Part shown: in pieces, positions 1 to 7,468 of the stretch
How the letters are laid out: every line of letters begins with the position of its first letter
How positions within the stretch are numbered: the stretch's first letter is position 1
Source of the DNA: an uncultured Bryobacterales bacterium
Lineage (GTDB): Bacteria > Acidobacteriota > Terriglobia > Bryobacterales > UBA6623
Assembly (NCBI GenBank): GCA_946887065.1
Contig: CAMPKL010000003.1
Coordinates: forward strand, 1 to 21,512
DNA length: 21,512 nucleotides
Direction of reading: 5' to 3'
Notes under the pieces: generated by a model
The model's database searches: none
What the model saw: the letters and a program-made list of their open reading frames with translations, nothing else
What the model was told of the DNA's origin: nothing
Translations under genes and position numbers: made by a program

Positions 1-1032
1 GTCGGGCATGCCTTGGGCGAGCGCAGCGCGCTGCTCGGCTGCGTGAGCCTCAAGCGCGGTCCTCTGCTGCTCGCTGAGATCCAATACCTGATACAGGATT
101 TCGCCTTCGTTGTTCGCAGGAAGCGGCAGACCCAGCAACGCGCTGATGGTCGGGGCTACGTCTAGGTGACGAACGGTCCAGCCTGAACTGCGCGCAACGC
201 CCCGCCCGGCAAATATCAACGGCGTCGCAACAACCTCCGGTTCGCTTCCGCCGTGCCCGCCTTGACCGCGGCGCTGGATATGCCCGTGATCCGCGACAAC
301 CACGAACGTCGTGTTCGCGGCATCCAGCGCCTGGATCAGCGAGCCTAGACACTCATCCGACGTTGCGACCAGACGCAGATACTCCGGCGACGCCCCGCCC
401 AAGTCATGCCCCGCTTCATCCGTCGCTGTAAGTCCAATTACTATCAGCCCGCGGTCGACGGCTGAAATAACAGGCGTCATCTCGCTGCAGATACCCTGCT
501 GCCATTCGGCGAGCCGGCCGGCATCCGTCCCCGGTCCGAATTCCTTCTCAAAAGAGTGAACGCGGGACGCGTCAAGACTGTCGCCAAAGGCGCCTTGCCA
601 AAAGTAGCTGCCGTAAACAGTGACTGGGATACCCTGCTTTTTCGTCAGCGAGAAAATTGAATCGACGGGCGGCGGACTGTAGCGTTCGTTATGGGTGACG
701 CCGTGCACCTCGGTAGGCGCTCCGGTAGCGAGCGTCGCTCGCGCCGGATTCGACAGCGACGGAAGTTCAGCGATCGCAATGCCCGACGAGCCCCTCGACG
801 CCAGGGCTTGGAGTTGCGGCATTGCAGCCGCCGCATCAACGCGAACGCCGTCCAGGACGACCAGTACAAGCCGAGAAGTCAGCGGCGGCTCAGCGGGAAG
901 GTCCGCGCTGATCGCATACTCGCTTTGGTAATGGGTAACGCTGTTCCAGGCCTGTTGAGCTAACAAGGCCCCGCCGACGCCCAGCAGCAACAAGTAGCAA
1001 GCTGCGACAAGGTTCGATCGGCGGTGAATCAC
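1..1032 (-). CDS. Membrane-anchored alkaline-phosphatase-superfamily enzyme (type I phosphodiesterase/sulfatase-like), C-terminus cut by window edge
   Basis: This frame is open for 344 codons from a GTG at 1032 to the left edge, so the C-terminus is missing. Residues 8-25 form one hydrophobic segment, probably a signal anchor that places the enzyme outside the cytoplasmic membrane. The alkaline-phosphatase fold follows: a first metal-binding Asp in VVLDGVR (Asp61), a nucleophile motif NPARATLATG (Thr100), TDEAGH (Asp205, His209), VADHGH (Asp248, His249) and a further His at 260 in GGHGG. All metal-ligand positions of the superfamily appear present, so it is probably active. The substrate (phosphodiester, phosphomonoester or sulfate ester) cannot be told. 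The start lies 15 bases after the glmS stop, and two in-frame TAA codons lie just upstream, so the gene is probably co-transcribed with glmS. No clear ribosome binding site is seen. Confidence 0.85.
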   Translation of the reverse strand, partial: MIHRRSNLVAACYLLLLGVGGALLAQQAWNSVTHYQSEYAISADLPAEPPLTSRLVLVVLDGVRVDAAAAMPQLQALASRGSSGIAIAELPSLSNPARATLATGAPTEVHGVTHNERYSPPPVDSIFSLTKKQGIPVTVYGSYFWQGAFGDSLDASRVHSFEKEFGPGTDAGRLAEWQQGICSEMTPVISAVDRGLIVIGLTATDEAGHDLGGASPEYLRLVATSDECLGSLIQALDAANTTFVVVADHGHIQRRGQGGHGGSEPEVVATPLIFAGRGVARSSGWTVRHLDVAPTISALLGLPLPANNEGEILYQVLDLSEQQRTALEAHAAEQRAALAQGMPD

Positions 1033-1047
1033 CCACGAATTTTATCG

Positions 1048-2910
1048 TTATTCGACAGTGACGCTCTTGGCGAGATTTCGCGGCTGATCCACATCGCAGC
1101 CGCGCACAACCGCGATGTAGTAAGCCAACAACTGCAGCGGGACGATCTCGATCATCGGCAACAAGAGTTCGTGTGTGGCAGGAACTTCGATGATGTCCTC
1201 GACCATTTCGCGCAATTGTTCATCGCCGCGATTGGCGATAGCGATCACGCGGCCGCGCCGCGCCTGCACTTCCTGGATGTTCGACACCGTCTTCTCGTAG
1301 CGGGTCCGGCTCATTTCATCGTCAGGGTCATAGGTGGCGATGACCACGACCGGCAGTTCTTCGTCGATCAAGGCGTTCGGGCCGTGCTTCATTTCGCCGG
1401 CCGGGTAGCCTTCGGCGTGAATGTAGGAGATCTCCTTCAGCTTCAGGGCGCCTTCCAGCGCCATGGGATAGTGGATGCCTCTGCCGAGAAACAGGAAATC
1501 GGTTGCCTTGTGATATTTTTGGGCCAAAGCCTCGCATTCCGGCGCCGTGCGCAAAGCCTCTTCAATCTCATTCGGCGCAACGAACAACTGGCCGACCAAC
1601 TTGCGGGAGGCGGCCTCATCGAGACGCCCCCTCACCTGCCCCATGTACATCGAAAGCGTGAAGAGCGCCGCTAATTGAGAGGTAAACGCCTTCGTCGATG
1701 CAACGCCGATCTCCGGCCCCGCATGGGTGTAGATCGTGCCCCTCGTCTCGCGCGTGATCATGGCGCCGATCACGTTGCAAATCGAAATCGTCGGGGAACC
1801 CTTTAAAGCCGCTTCGCGCTGAGCCGCCAGCGTGTCCGCCGTCTCGCCCGACTGCGTGATGACGACCGTCAGCACGGATTCGTCCAAGATCGGGTCACGA
1901 TAGCGGAACTCGCTTCCGTAATCGACTTCGACCGGCACGCGCGCGAACTTCTCAATCATGAACTTGCCGGCCAAAGCCGCATGCCACGAAGTGCCGCACG
2001 CCGCGATGCGCACACTCTTGAAAGCCTTCATCTCATCCGGCGTGATGCCGAGGTTGTCGAGAAAAACTTCGCCCGTCTGGCGATTCACGCGACTGACCAT
2101 CGTCTCGCGGACGGCGCGCGGCTGCTCATAGATTTCCTTGAGCATGAAGTGCTTGTAGCCGCCCTTCTCCGCCATCACCGGATCCCAAGCGATGTGCTGA
2201 ACGGGGCGCTTAATCGCCTCGCCCTGGAAGTTCGTCAGCTTTACGCCGTCCGCGGTCAAGATCGCGATGTCTCCGTCGGCGAGCGAAAGGATGTCCCTGG
2301 TGTGGTGCAGGATCGCCAGCATATCGGATGCCACGAAATACTCGTCTTGCGCCAGGCCGATGATGGCCGGCGGCCCTTGCCGCGCCACCACGATCTTGCC
2401 TGGGTCGCGGCGCGACACGGTGGCCAAAGCGAATTCGCCGTGGAGCCGCTCGATCGTCTCCATCAGTGCACTCTCTAGGGTGACGCCGGTATTGCGGCTG
2501 TACTTGTCGAGCAGATGAGCGATGATCTCCGAGTCGGTATCGGTGACGAAGACGTACCCCTCGTTTCTTAGCTGCGCGCGCAGGTCGAGATAGTTCTCAA
2601 TGATTCCGTTGTGAACGACGACAATGTCGCCCGAAGCGTCGCGATGGGGATGCGCGTTCTCTTTGGTCGGCTGGCCGTGAGTGGCCCAGCGAGTATGCCC
2701 GATGCCGCATTTGCCTTCAACAGGCTCGGCGCGGATCGCATCTTCCAACATGCGCAGCTTGCCCGCCGCCCGCCGGACGGCGTATGCGGATCCATTGTTG
2801 CCGACCGCGATGCCGGCGGAATCGTAGCCTCGATACTCAAGGCGGCGGAGACCATCAATGATGATGGGGGTGGCTTCTTGAGGGCCGATATATCCGACGA
2901 TTCCGCACAT
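1048..2910 (-). CDS. glmS: Glutamine--fructose-6-phosphate aminotransferase (isomerizing)
   Basis: GlmS makes glucosamine-6-phosphate from fructose-6-phosphate and glutamine, the first committed step to UDP-GlcNAc for peptidoglycan. The 620-residue protein is full length. It starts MCGIVGYIG, so after Met removal Cys2 is the N-terminal nucleophile of the class II amidotransferase domain (about 1-220). Two SIS sugar-isomerase domains follow, and the end is the canonical NLAKSVTVE with the catalytic Lys (Lys615). The start lies 12 bases after the purS stop, behind a purine-rich stretch (GGACGGAAG), so it is translated from a purS-glmS message. There is no room for a glmS ribozyme between the genes, so that type of feedback is absent here. 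Confidence 0.98.
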   Translation of the reverse strand: MCGIVGYIGPQEATPIIIDGLRRLEYRGYDSAGIAVGNNGSAYAVRRAAGKLRMLEDAIRAEPVEGKCGIGHTRWATHGQPTKENAHPHRDASGDIVVVHNGIIENYLDLRAQLRNEGYVFVTDTDSEIIAHLLDKYSRNTGVTLESALMETIERLHGEFALATVSRRDPGKIVVARQGPPAIIGLAQDEYFVASDMLAILHHTRDILSLADGDIAILTADGVKLTNFQGEAIKRPVQHIAWDPVMAEKGGYKHFMLKEIYEQPRAVRETMVSRVNRQTGEVFLDNLGITPDEMKAFKSVRIAACGTSWHAALAGKFMIEKFARVPVEVDYGSEFRYRDPILDESVLTVVITQSGETADTLAAQREAALKGSPTISICNVIGAMITRETRGTIYTHAGPEIGVASTKAFTSQLAALFTLSMYMGQVRGRLDEAASRKLVGQLFVAPNEIEEALRTAPECEALAQKYHKATDFLFLGRGIHYPMALEGALKLKEISYIHAEGYPAGEMKHGPNALIDEELPVVVIATYDPDDEMSRTRYEKTVSNIQEVQARRGRVIAIANRGDEQLREMVEDIIEVPATHELLLPMIEIVPLQLLAYYIAVVRGCDVDQPRNLAKSVTVE

Positions 2911-2922
2911 AAGCTTCCGTCC

Positions 2923-3168
2923 TCATTCCTGAAAGTCGACAGTGAACTCCTCGATCACGGGATTGGCCAGAACATCGTGTGCAAACTTTCGCGCCTCGGC
3001 CTGGGCCTCGGTTGCGTCCGTTCCCTGCGCGAACTCAATCTCGAAGAATTTTCCCTGTCGAACGTCCTGAACCCTGGTGTAGCCGAAATTGTTCAGCGCG
3101 GAACGAATCGTACGGCCCTGTGGGTCGAGCACCGTTTTTTTGAGTGTAACGTGGACAACTGCGCGCAT
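2923..3168 (-). CDS. purS: Phosphoribosylformylglycinamidine synthase subunit PurS
   Basis: PurS is the small subunit that joins PurQ (glutaminase) and PurL (synthetase) in step four of purine synthesis. The 81-residue protein has the family pattern: an opening beta strand (RAVVHVTLKKTVLDPQG), the GYTRVQDVRQGKFFEIEF stretch, and a closing LANPVIEEFTVDF segment. Length is usual for PurS. Neither purQ nor purL is in the window. The gene sits directly ahead of glmS, another glutamine-using enzyme. The ATG at 3168 has a -10-like TACAAT six bases upstream and no Shine-Dalgarno, which suggests a leaderless transcript that heads purS-glmS-phosphodiesterase. Confidence 0.93.
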   Translation of the reverse strand: MRAVVHVTLKKTVLDPQGRTIRSALNNFGYTRVQDVRQGKFFEIEFAQGTDATEAQAEARKFAHDVLANPVIEEFTVDFQE

Positions 3169-3174
3169 AAGTCG

Positions 3175-3180
3175 ATTGTA
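3175..3180 (-). promoter_or_regulatory. purS: Candidate -10 element (TACAAT) for leaderless purS
   Basis: TACAAT on the minus strand is followed by six bases and the purS ATG, so transcription would start at or next to the start codon. No good -35 hexamer is visible at 16-18 bases upstream. Confidence 0.45.
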
Positions 3181-3227
3181 TTCCTTAGGGTTGGGGCTCC
3201 GAGATACGTAGGGGCGAGATGCACCGT

Positions 3228-4010
3228 CTAGCGGACAAGAAACCAGCCGTTTAGCAGGTCGGGCTTGTTGTAGGGGAGGTCCCGATTATCCTCGCTCCAA
3301 GCCAACACCCGGCGTCCCGAGTGGGTGACGACGGCGTGCGCCGCAGCCGTATCCCATTCCATCGTCGGACCCAGGCGCGGATAAATATCGGCCTTGCCTT
3401 CCGCCACGGTACACAACTTGAGGGAACTGCCCATGGCGATGAACTCCACCTCGCCGTAGTCCTTTTTCATCCCCTCGATGAACGCTTCCATCTCGGGCGT
3501 GGAGTGAGACCGGCTGCCGACGACGACGATTTTGCCGTTTGACGGCGCCGGCGTCGGCGCGAGCCGAACCGGCTCAGCGCCGCCCTCTGACTTGAACGAT
3601 CCTGCCTTCGAACCAAAGTACATCCAGTCCAGGTCGGGCGCGTAGACCACGCCCGCGACCGGCTTCCCGTTCTCCATCAGAGCGATATTGACCGTGAACT
3701 GACTGTTCCTCTTAACGAATTCCTTGGTCCCGTCCAGCGGGTCGACGAGGAAGTAGAGGCTCCACTTGCTGCGCACTTCGTAGGGGACGTTGTCGCCGCT
3801 TTCCTCAGAGAGGACCGGGACATCGGGATAGCGCTCCTGAAGCCGGCTCAGGATAATTCGATGCGAGCGCAAATCGGCCTCGGTTAGAGGCGAAGAATCC
3901 TTCTTGTGCTCGACGTCGAAATCGGTCCGATAGACGTCAAGTATGGCCGCCCCGGCCTCGCGGGCGACGGCGATGAGAAAGTCGATATCGAGTTCACCCG
4001 CGGACTTCAT
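3228..4010 (-). CDS. cysQ: 3'(2'),5'-bisphosphate nucleotidase, CysQ-like (inositol monophosphatase family)
   Basis: This 260-residue protein belongs to the Mg-dependent, Li-sensitive FIG/inositol monophosphatase superfamily. Metal-site motifs are intact: SPLTEAD (40-46), LSEES (Glu69/Glu70), VDPLDGTKEF (Asp90, Asp93) and EWDTAAAHAV (Asp220). DGTKEF rather than DGTxNF favours CysQ, which removes 3'-phosphate from PAP, the by-product of sulfate assimilation, over inositol monophosphatase. No sulfate-assimilation genes are next to it, so the substrate rests on family pattern. It is cytoplasmic, with no signal peptide. The ATG at 4010 is preceded by GATAAT with eight bases between. The gene is 59 bases upstream of purS on the same strand but purS appears to have its own promoter. 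Confidence 0.88.
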   Translation of the reverse strand: MKSAGELDIDFLIAVAREAGAAILDVYRTDFDVEHKKDSSPLTEADLRSHRIILSRLQERYPDVPVLSEESGDNVPYEVRSKWSLYFLVDPLDGTKEFVKRNSQFTVNIALMENGKPVAGVVYAPDLDWMYFGSKAGSFKSEGGAEPVRLAPTPAPSNGKIVVVGSRSHSTPEMEAFIEGMKKDYGEVEFIAMGSSLKLCTVAEGKADIYPRLGPTMEWDTAAAHAVVTHSGRRVLAWSEDNRDLPYNKPDLLNGWFLVR

Positions 4011-4018
4011 CTGCCCCG

Positions 4019-4024
4019 ATTATC
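4019..4024 (-). promoter_or_regulatory. Candidate -10 element (GATAAT) for cysQ-like gene
   Basis: GATAAT on the minus strand lies eight bases before the ATG at 4010. A GGGG in the spacer could also act as a weak ribosome binding site, so leaderless use is less certain here. Confidence 0.4.
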
Positions 4025-4049
4025 CCCCGATAGCCCTGGAATCCCTTGG

Positions 4050-4055
4050 TAGACT
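4050..4055 (+). promoter_or_regulatory. Candidate -10 element (TAGACT) for the secreted-protein gene at 4063
   Basis: TAGACT is followed by seven bases and the GTG start at 4063. No Shine-Dalgarno is present. The divergent cysQ-like promoter lies 25 bases to the left. Confidence 0.4.
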
Positions 4056-4062
4056 CTAGCTT

Positions 4063-4962
4063 GTGCGAGGATTTCTGCAACTGATCCTGCTGGCGGCGGC
4101 GCTGGCGTCAATTGCCTGGGCGCAGGCCGAACGTGTCGTGCTGACTCAGGAGGACTTGGTGCGGATGGCCGAGACCGGCTTGCCGGCTTCGCTGATCGTC
4201 AAAGTCGTCGAATCGGCCGACGAAGTCCCCGTGCTGCAGCCGCAGGACATCACCGATCTAGCCGCCAAGGGCGTGCCGGTCGATGCGCTTGAGGCGATCG
4301 TGGCTCGCAAGGGCCGGACAGCGCCCCGCCAACCGGCCGCCGCCTCAGCTTCCGCCAACCGCCTCGTCAACATTGCCGCGACTCTCGCTCAGCGCCGCGG
4401 CCTGCTCGCGGGTTTCCAGAAAGATTCAGCAGCATTCCCCGTGTACTGGGGAGCGGCCGCCATCGATTCGGCGGGGACGGTGCTGCCGATAGCATCCTGT
4501 CCCAAACAGCCGGCCTGTTGGTGCGTCTCGGCGACCGGCGAGAAAACCTGCGCCGCGGAAACCGAGTCAGATTGGGCTCAACGCTTCTCGTGCTTTCAGT
4601 CGATGGAGATGACTCCCGGCGAAACGCAGACGGTGTTCTCGTTAAAGGCGCCGCAGGGGACGGCCGAGGTGCGGGTTTATCCGTTCTACATGGTTCAGGA
4701 AAAGACGGGCGCGATGAGACTGGCATCTTGGGACTCGGCCGGCAGCGCCGCCTACATCAGCGTCGAGCCGCGGGGGTCGGAGTCTTACACCGCGGAGGCC
4801 GGCGTCTCGCTTACGGTCGGCAGAAACGCCCAGACCGATCTGACGCTGCCCATACGACGCTTTGACGCCGACGGCGAGCGGCCTGGCGTCGGCGGGCGGA
4901 TCTCTCTCCAGACGCTGACCATGGTGACGACTCCGCTGCCGCAGTCGTGCGAGGTCAAGTGA
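4063..4962 (+). CDS. Secreted hypothetical protein with two N-terminal helical repeats
   Basis: I do not recognise a named family for this 299-residue protein. A signal peptide is clear (residues 1-20/22, hydrophobic core LQLILLAAALASIAWA), so it is exported. Residues 27-51 and 58-82 are two copies of a 25-residue unit with the pattern L-x3-D-(LI)-x3-A-x2-G-(LV)-P-x5-x-V; the first begins LTQEDLVRMAETG and the second LQPQDITDLAAKG. Similar units occur at the N-terminus of many acidobacterial exported proteins (recollection, not checked). An Ala-rich linker follows. The middle region has closely spaced Cys residues (CPKQPACWC and further Cys), which suggests disulfides outside the cytoplasm. 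The remainder looks beta-rich. Start is GTG; the stop is seven bases from the stop of the convergent TPR gene. Confidence 0.8.
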   Translation: MRGFLQLILLAAALASIAWAQAERVVLTQEDLVRMAETGLPASLIVKVVESADEVPVLQPQDITDLAAKGVPVDALEAIVARKGRTAPRQPAAASASANRLVNIAATLAQRRGLLAGFQKDSAAFPVYWGAAAIDSAGTVLPIASCPKQPACWCVSATGEKTCAAETESDWAQRFSCFQSMEMTPGETQTVFSLKAPQGTAEVRVYPFYMVQEKTGAMRLASWDSAGSAAYISVEPRGSESYTAEAGVSLTVGRNAQTDLTLPIRRFDADGERPGVGGRISLQTLTMVTTPLPQSCEVK

Positions 4963-4969
4963 GCCTCCC

Positions 4970-5719
4970 CTAGGCCGGCAGGGTCTTCAGCAGTTTTTTC
5001 GCCTTCGCAACCCAGGGCCGTTCTTGCCTGCGCAGATAGCGCGGCAAGCCGGTCTGCTTCGACACCACCTCTTCCAGCAACCGCTTAGCTTCGCCCGTAT
5101 TGCCCTTTTCGGCAAGGATTTTGCCCAAGCCGAAGTTTGCCGCTGAGACCGGATTGCGTTCCAAGACAGCGCGGTAGACAGCGGCCGCCTCCGCGGGCCG
5201 GCCAAGGGCCTCGTACGACTCCGCGAGAGCCAACTGGGCCGCATGCATCTTGAAGTGGGGTTCCGAGGCGACAATGACCGCCAAGTCCTCGACGGCGCCT
5301 TGATAGTTCTGCGTCGCCATGTAGGATCGCGCCCTCCCGTAACGGCTTTCGTGATCGCCCAGATCGCGGTCGAGCGCTTCCGCGTAGAGTTCCAAGGCGC
5401 GTTCGTGATTCCCCTCCCGCGCACAGATGGCGGCCAGCTGCCCAAGCGCCTCCTGGGACGGGCTCTCTTTGACAAGCTTCTCGTACCATTGCTTGCGCCG
5501 CCGCCGCTCCCACCTTTCGAAGACAGGGAGTTTCCAGCGCATCCCCGGCATGACTTCCACGGCGAAGTAAACGACGGCGCCGATCGGCCCGAGAAAGAAA
5601 ATGACGAAGCCCCAGTAATACTCCGGCCTATTGCGGAAGAAATGAATCAGCATCAGAACCTGGAAAATGACTCCGAGGCTCCACAGGTTCCAACCGCCGA
5701 AAGAGGGGATTCCGAACAC
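4970..5719 (-). CDS. Membrane protein with PLDc_N-like N-terminus and tetratricopeptide repeats
   Basis: The 249-residue protein opens with two hydrophobic segments (about 11-28 and 34-55). The second, YYWGFVIFFLGPIGAVVYF, resembles the PLDc_N membrane domain that also precedes cardiolipin synthases. A basic stretch (RRRRK, 72-76) puts the rest in the cytoplasm. From about 90 to 220 come roughly four TPR units with A-x-LY-x-EAL and Y-x-ALG-x-P-x-EA patterns, so it is probably a scaffold for protein contacts; partners are unknown. No phospholipase HKD motif is present, so it is not itself a cardiolipin synthase. Start is GTG at 5719, preceded by CATAAT with eight bases between. Confidence 0.82.
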   Translation of the reverse strand: MFGIPSFGGWNLWSLGVIFQVLMLIHFFRNRPEYYWGFVIFFLGPIGAVVYFAVEVMPGMRWKLPVFERWERRRRKQWYEKLVKESPSQEALGQLAAICAREGNHERALELYAEALDRDLGDHESRYGRARSYMATQNYQGAVEDLAVIVASEPHFKMHAAQLALAESYEALGRPAEAAAVYRAVLERNPVSAANFGLGKILAEKGNTGEAKRLLEEVVSKQTGLPRYLRRQERPWVAKAKKLLKTLPA

Positions 5720-5727
5720 TCGGCGTA

Positions 5728-5733
5728 ATTATG
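5728..5733 (-). promoter_or_regulatory. Candidate -10 element (CATAAT) for the PLDc_N/TPR gene
   Basis: CATAAT on the minus strand is eight bases before the GTG at 5719. No Shine-Dalgarno is visible between them. Confidence 0.38.
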
Positions 5734-5806
5734 CCCTAACTCGTGAGATCATCGCCTGCGGGTAAATTACCGGCCTGAGCCGTGAAAACCCACTGAAGCG
5801 CTTCGA

Positions 5807-7387
5807 TTATCCGACCTGCCCGTTCGCCAGATCGGGAAATCGGGCCGGGCCGCCGGATGTTATCAGCGAGTGGCGGCAAAACTCAGGCCGGGGTTCGGGG
5901 AAGTCAGAGCGGTAGTGCGCGCCGCGGCTTTCTTCGCGGGCCAACGCCGACTGAATGATGAGCGACGCCAGCAGGTAGATGTTGTCCGCTTCGAAACCCT
6001 GGCGGTTGTTGCGCATGGCGCCGAGCGGAAACAGCGGCGAGAGACGCTCCAATTCGCTCATCCCTTCTTGGAGGGAATCGGCGAACCTCTCGATACCGGC
6101 CCGCCGCCAGGCGAGCCGTCGAAGGTCGTGGACGGTATTCGCCGGCAGCAGGGCCGGATCGCCTCGATCCGGAATCGCCGAGCTCGCGACGGCGGAGCCG
6201 GCGAACTCCCTCATCGCAGCTCCCGCGCGCGCTCCAAATACCAGCCCTTCCAATAACGAGTTGCTTGCCAAGCGATTGGCTCCGTGTACGCCCGTGCAAG
6301 CGACCTCACCCGCCGCGTAAAGCCGGGGGATGCTCGTCCTGCCCGCCAGGTCGGTGTGGACCCCTCCCATGGCGTAGTGCGCGGCCGGATGAACCGGCAC
6401 CGGCTTCAATGTGATGTCGATTCCGTAGAGCAGGCAGGTCTGATAGATGCGCGGGAAGCGTTTGGGAATCTTCTCCGCGTCGAGATGCGTGAGGTCGAGA
6501 TAGGCCGGCCCGGATTGCGTCCGTCGTAACTCGGCGACGATCGCCCGGGAAACGATGTCGCGGGGCGCCAGATCGCCGCGCTCATCGTAGTTGTGCATGA
6601 ACGGCTCCCCGGCAGCGTTGAGCAAGCGTGCGCCCTCGCCGCGCAGCGCTTCCGAGAGCAAGAACCGCGGCGCGCCCTCGGTAAACAGAGCCGTCGGATG
6701 GAACTGCACCATTTCCATGTCAGCCAGTTGCGCCCCGGCCCGATAGGCCATGGCCATCCCGTCGCCCGTCGCTACGCTCGGGTTTGTCGTCTCCCAATAC
6801 ACGCAGCCGAGCCCGCCGGTGGCCAGCAGAACCGCTTTGGCGTAGATGGGGATCAGCCGCCGCTCATTCTCGTCCCACGCAACAACGCCGCAGACTTCTC
6901 CGTGCTCGTTGCGCAGGATGTCCACGACGGCCGAGAAACTGCGGTAGGCGATGTTCGGAATCGCTCGAGTGGTTTGATACAACGTTTTGGCGATCTCGCG
7001 GCCGGTGGAATCTCCCTGCGAATGCAGCACGCGATTGCGGCTGTGTGCGCCCTCGCGGGTAAACGACAATCGCCCGCCGTCCTTGTCGAACTCGATGCCC
7101 CACTCGATCAGCTTCTCGATTTGCGTCGGCCCTTCCGCCACCAGCGCCCTAACCGCGCCGATGTCGCACAGTCCGGCGCCGGCTTGGATCGTATCTTGTT
7201 CGTGAAGACTGACCTCGTCGTCGTCGCTCAACGCCACGGCGATACCGCCTTGGGCGTACTCGGAGGTCGACTCGGTCAGCCGATCTTTGGTTAAAACTAA
7301 AACGTCTCCTGCCGGCGCCGCCTCGATTGCGGCCCGCAAGCCGGCGACGCCCGCTCCAATAATTAAGAACTCTGTTTCGACCCTCAA
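5807..7387 (-). CDS. nadB: L-aspartate oxidase
   Basis: NadB oxidises L-aspartate to iminoaspartate with FAD; quinolinate synthase (NadA, not in this window) then uses it for NAD synthesis. The 526-residue protein is full length. Evidence includes the FAD-binding GAGVAGLRAAIEA (11-23), the TSEYAQGGIAVAL loop (41-53), REGAHSRNRVLHSQGDSTG in the substrate region, QFHPTAL, and the C-terminal flavin motif with HGANRLASNSLLEG. SEYAQGG and the absence of a covalent-flavin His argue against fumarate/succinate dehydrogenase. Start is TTG, because the nearby ATG is out of frame and soon stops; TACGAT lies six bases upstream. A 10-base perfect palindrome (GAAGCGCTTC, 5795-5804) follows the stop, without a loop or T run. 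Confidence 0.96.
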   Translation of the reverse strand: MRVETEFLIIGAGVAGLRAAIEAAPAGDVLVLTKDRLTESTSEYAQGGIAVALSDDDEVSLHEQDTIQAGAGLCDIGAVRALVAEGPTQIEKLIEWGIEFDKDGGRLSFTREGAHSRNRVLHSQGDSTGREIAKTLYQTTRAIPNIAYRSFSAVVDILRNEHGEVCGVVAWDENERRLIPIYAKAVLLATGGLGCVYWETTNPSVATGDGMAMAYRAGAQLADMEMVQFHPTALFTEGAPRFLLSEALRGEGARLLNAAGEPFMHNYDERGDLAPRDIVSRAIVAELRRTQSGPAYLDLTHLDAEKIPKRFPRIYQTCLLYGIDITLKPVPVHPAAHYAMGGVHTDLAGRTSIPRLYAAGEVACTGVHGANRLASNSLLEGLVFGARAGAAMREFAGSAVASSAIPDRGDPALLPANTVHDLRRLAWRRAGIERFADSLQEGMSELERLSPLFPLGAMRNNRQGFEADNIYLLASLIIQSALAREESRGAHYRSDFPEPRPEFCRHSLITSGGPARFPDLANGQVG

Positions 7388-7393
7388 GGCCCC

Positions 7394-7399
7394 ATCGTA
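7394..7399 (-). promoter_or_regulatory. nadB: Candidate -10 element (TACGAT) for leaderless nadB
   Basis: TACGAT on the minus strand is followed by six bases and the TTG start of nadB. The spacer GGGGCC could also give weak ribosome pairing. Confidence 0.4.
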
Positions 7400-7455
7400 G
7401 CGGAAGCGTTGCGGCGTCGTTCGAAGCTTGACTAGAGCTGAGCGAGGCGTCTCGC

Positions 7456-7461
7456 TATGCT
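7456..7461 (+). promoter_or_regulatory. Candidate -10 element (TATGCT) for the DUF1015 gene
   Basis: TATGCT is seven bases before the ATG at 7469. It overlaps the upstream in-frame ATG at 7457. If it works as a -10 element, the 7457 codon is not transcribed, which fixes the start at 7469. Confidence 0.4.
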
Positions 7462-7468
7462 GGTGCGG

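Noticed and set aside
1024..1674. 216-codon plus-strand ORF opposite glmS
   Set aside because: It is antisense to clearly conserved glmS codons; its His/Asp/Arg-rich composition is typical of a shadow frame in GC-rich DNA.
2911..2922. glmS ribozyme or riboswitch
   Set aside because: Only 12 bases separate purS from glmS, so the structure cannot fit.
2611..3231. 206-codon plus-strand ORF across glmS and purS
   Set aside because: It spans two recognised genes on the other strand and shows no domain.
5795..5804. GAAGCGCTTC as nadB terminator
   Set aside because: A perfect palindrome with no loop and no T run cannot form a useful terminator hairpin.
6593..7294. 233-codon plus-strand ORF opposite nadB
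   Set aside because: nadB is full length and conserved here; the ORF is its antisense shadow.
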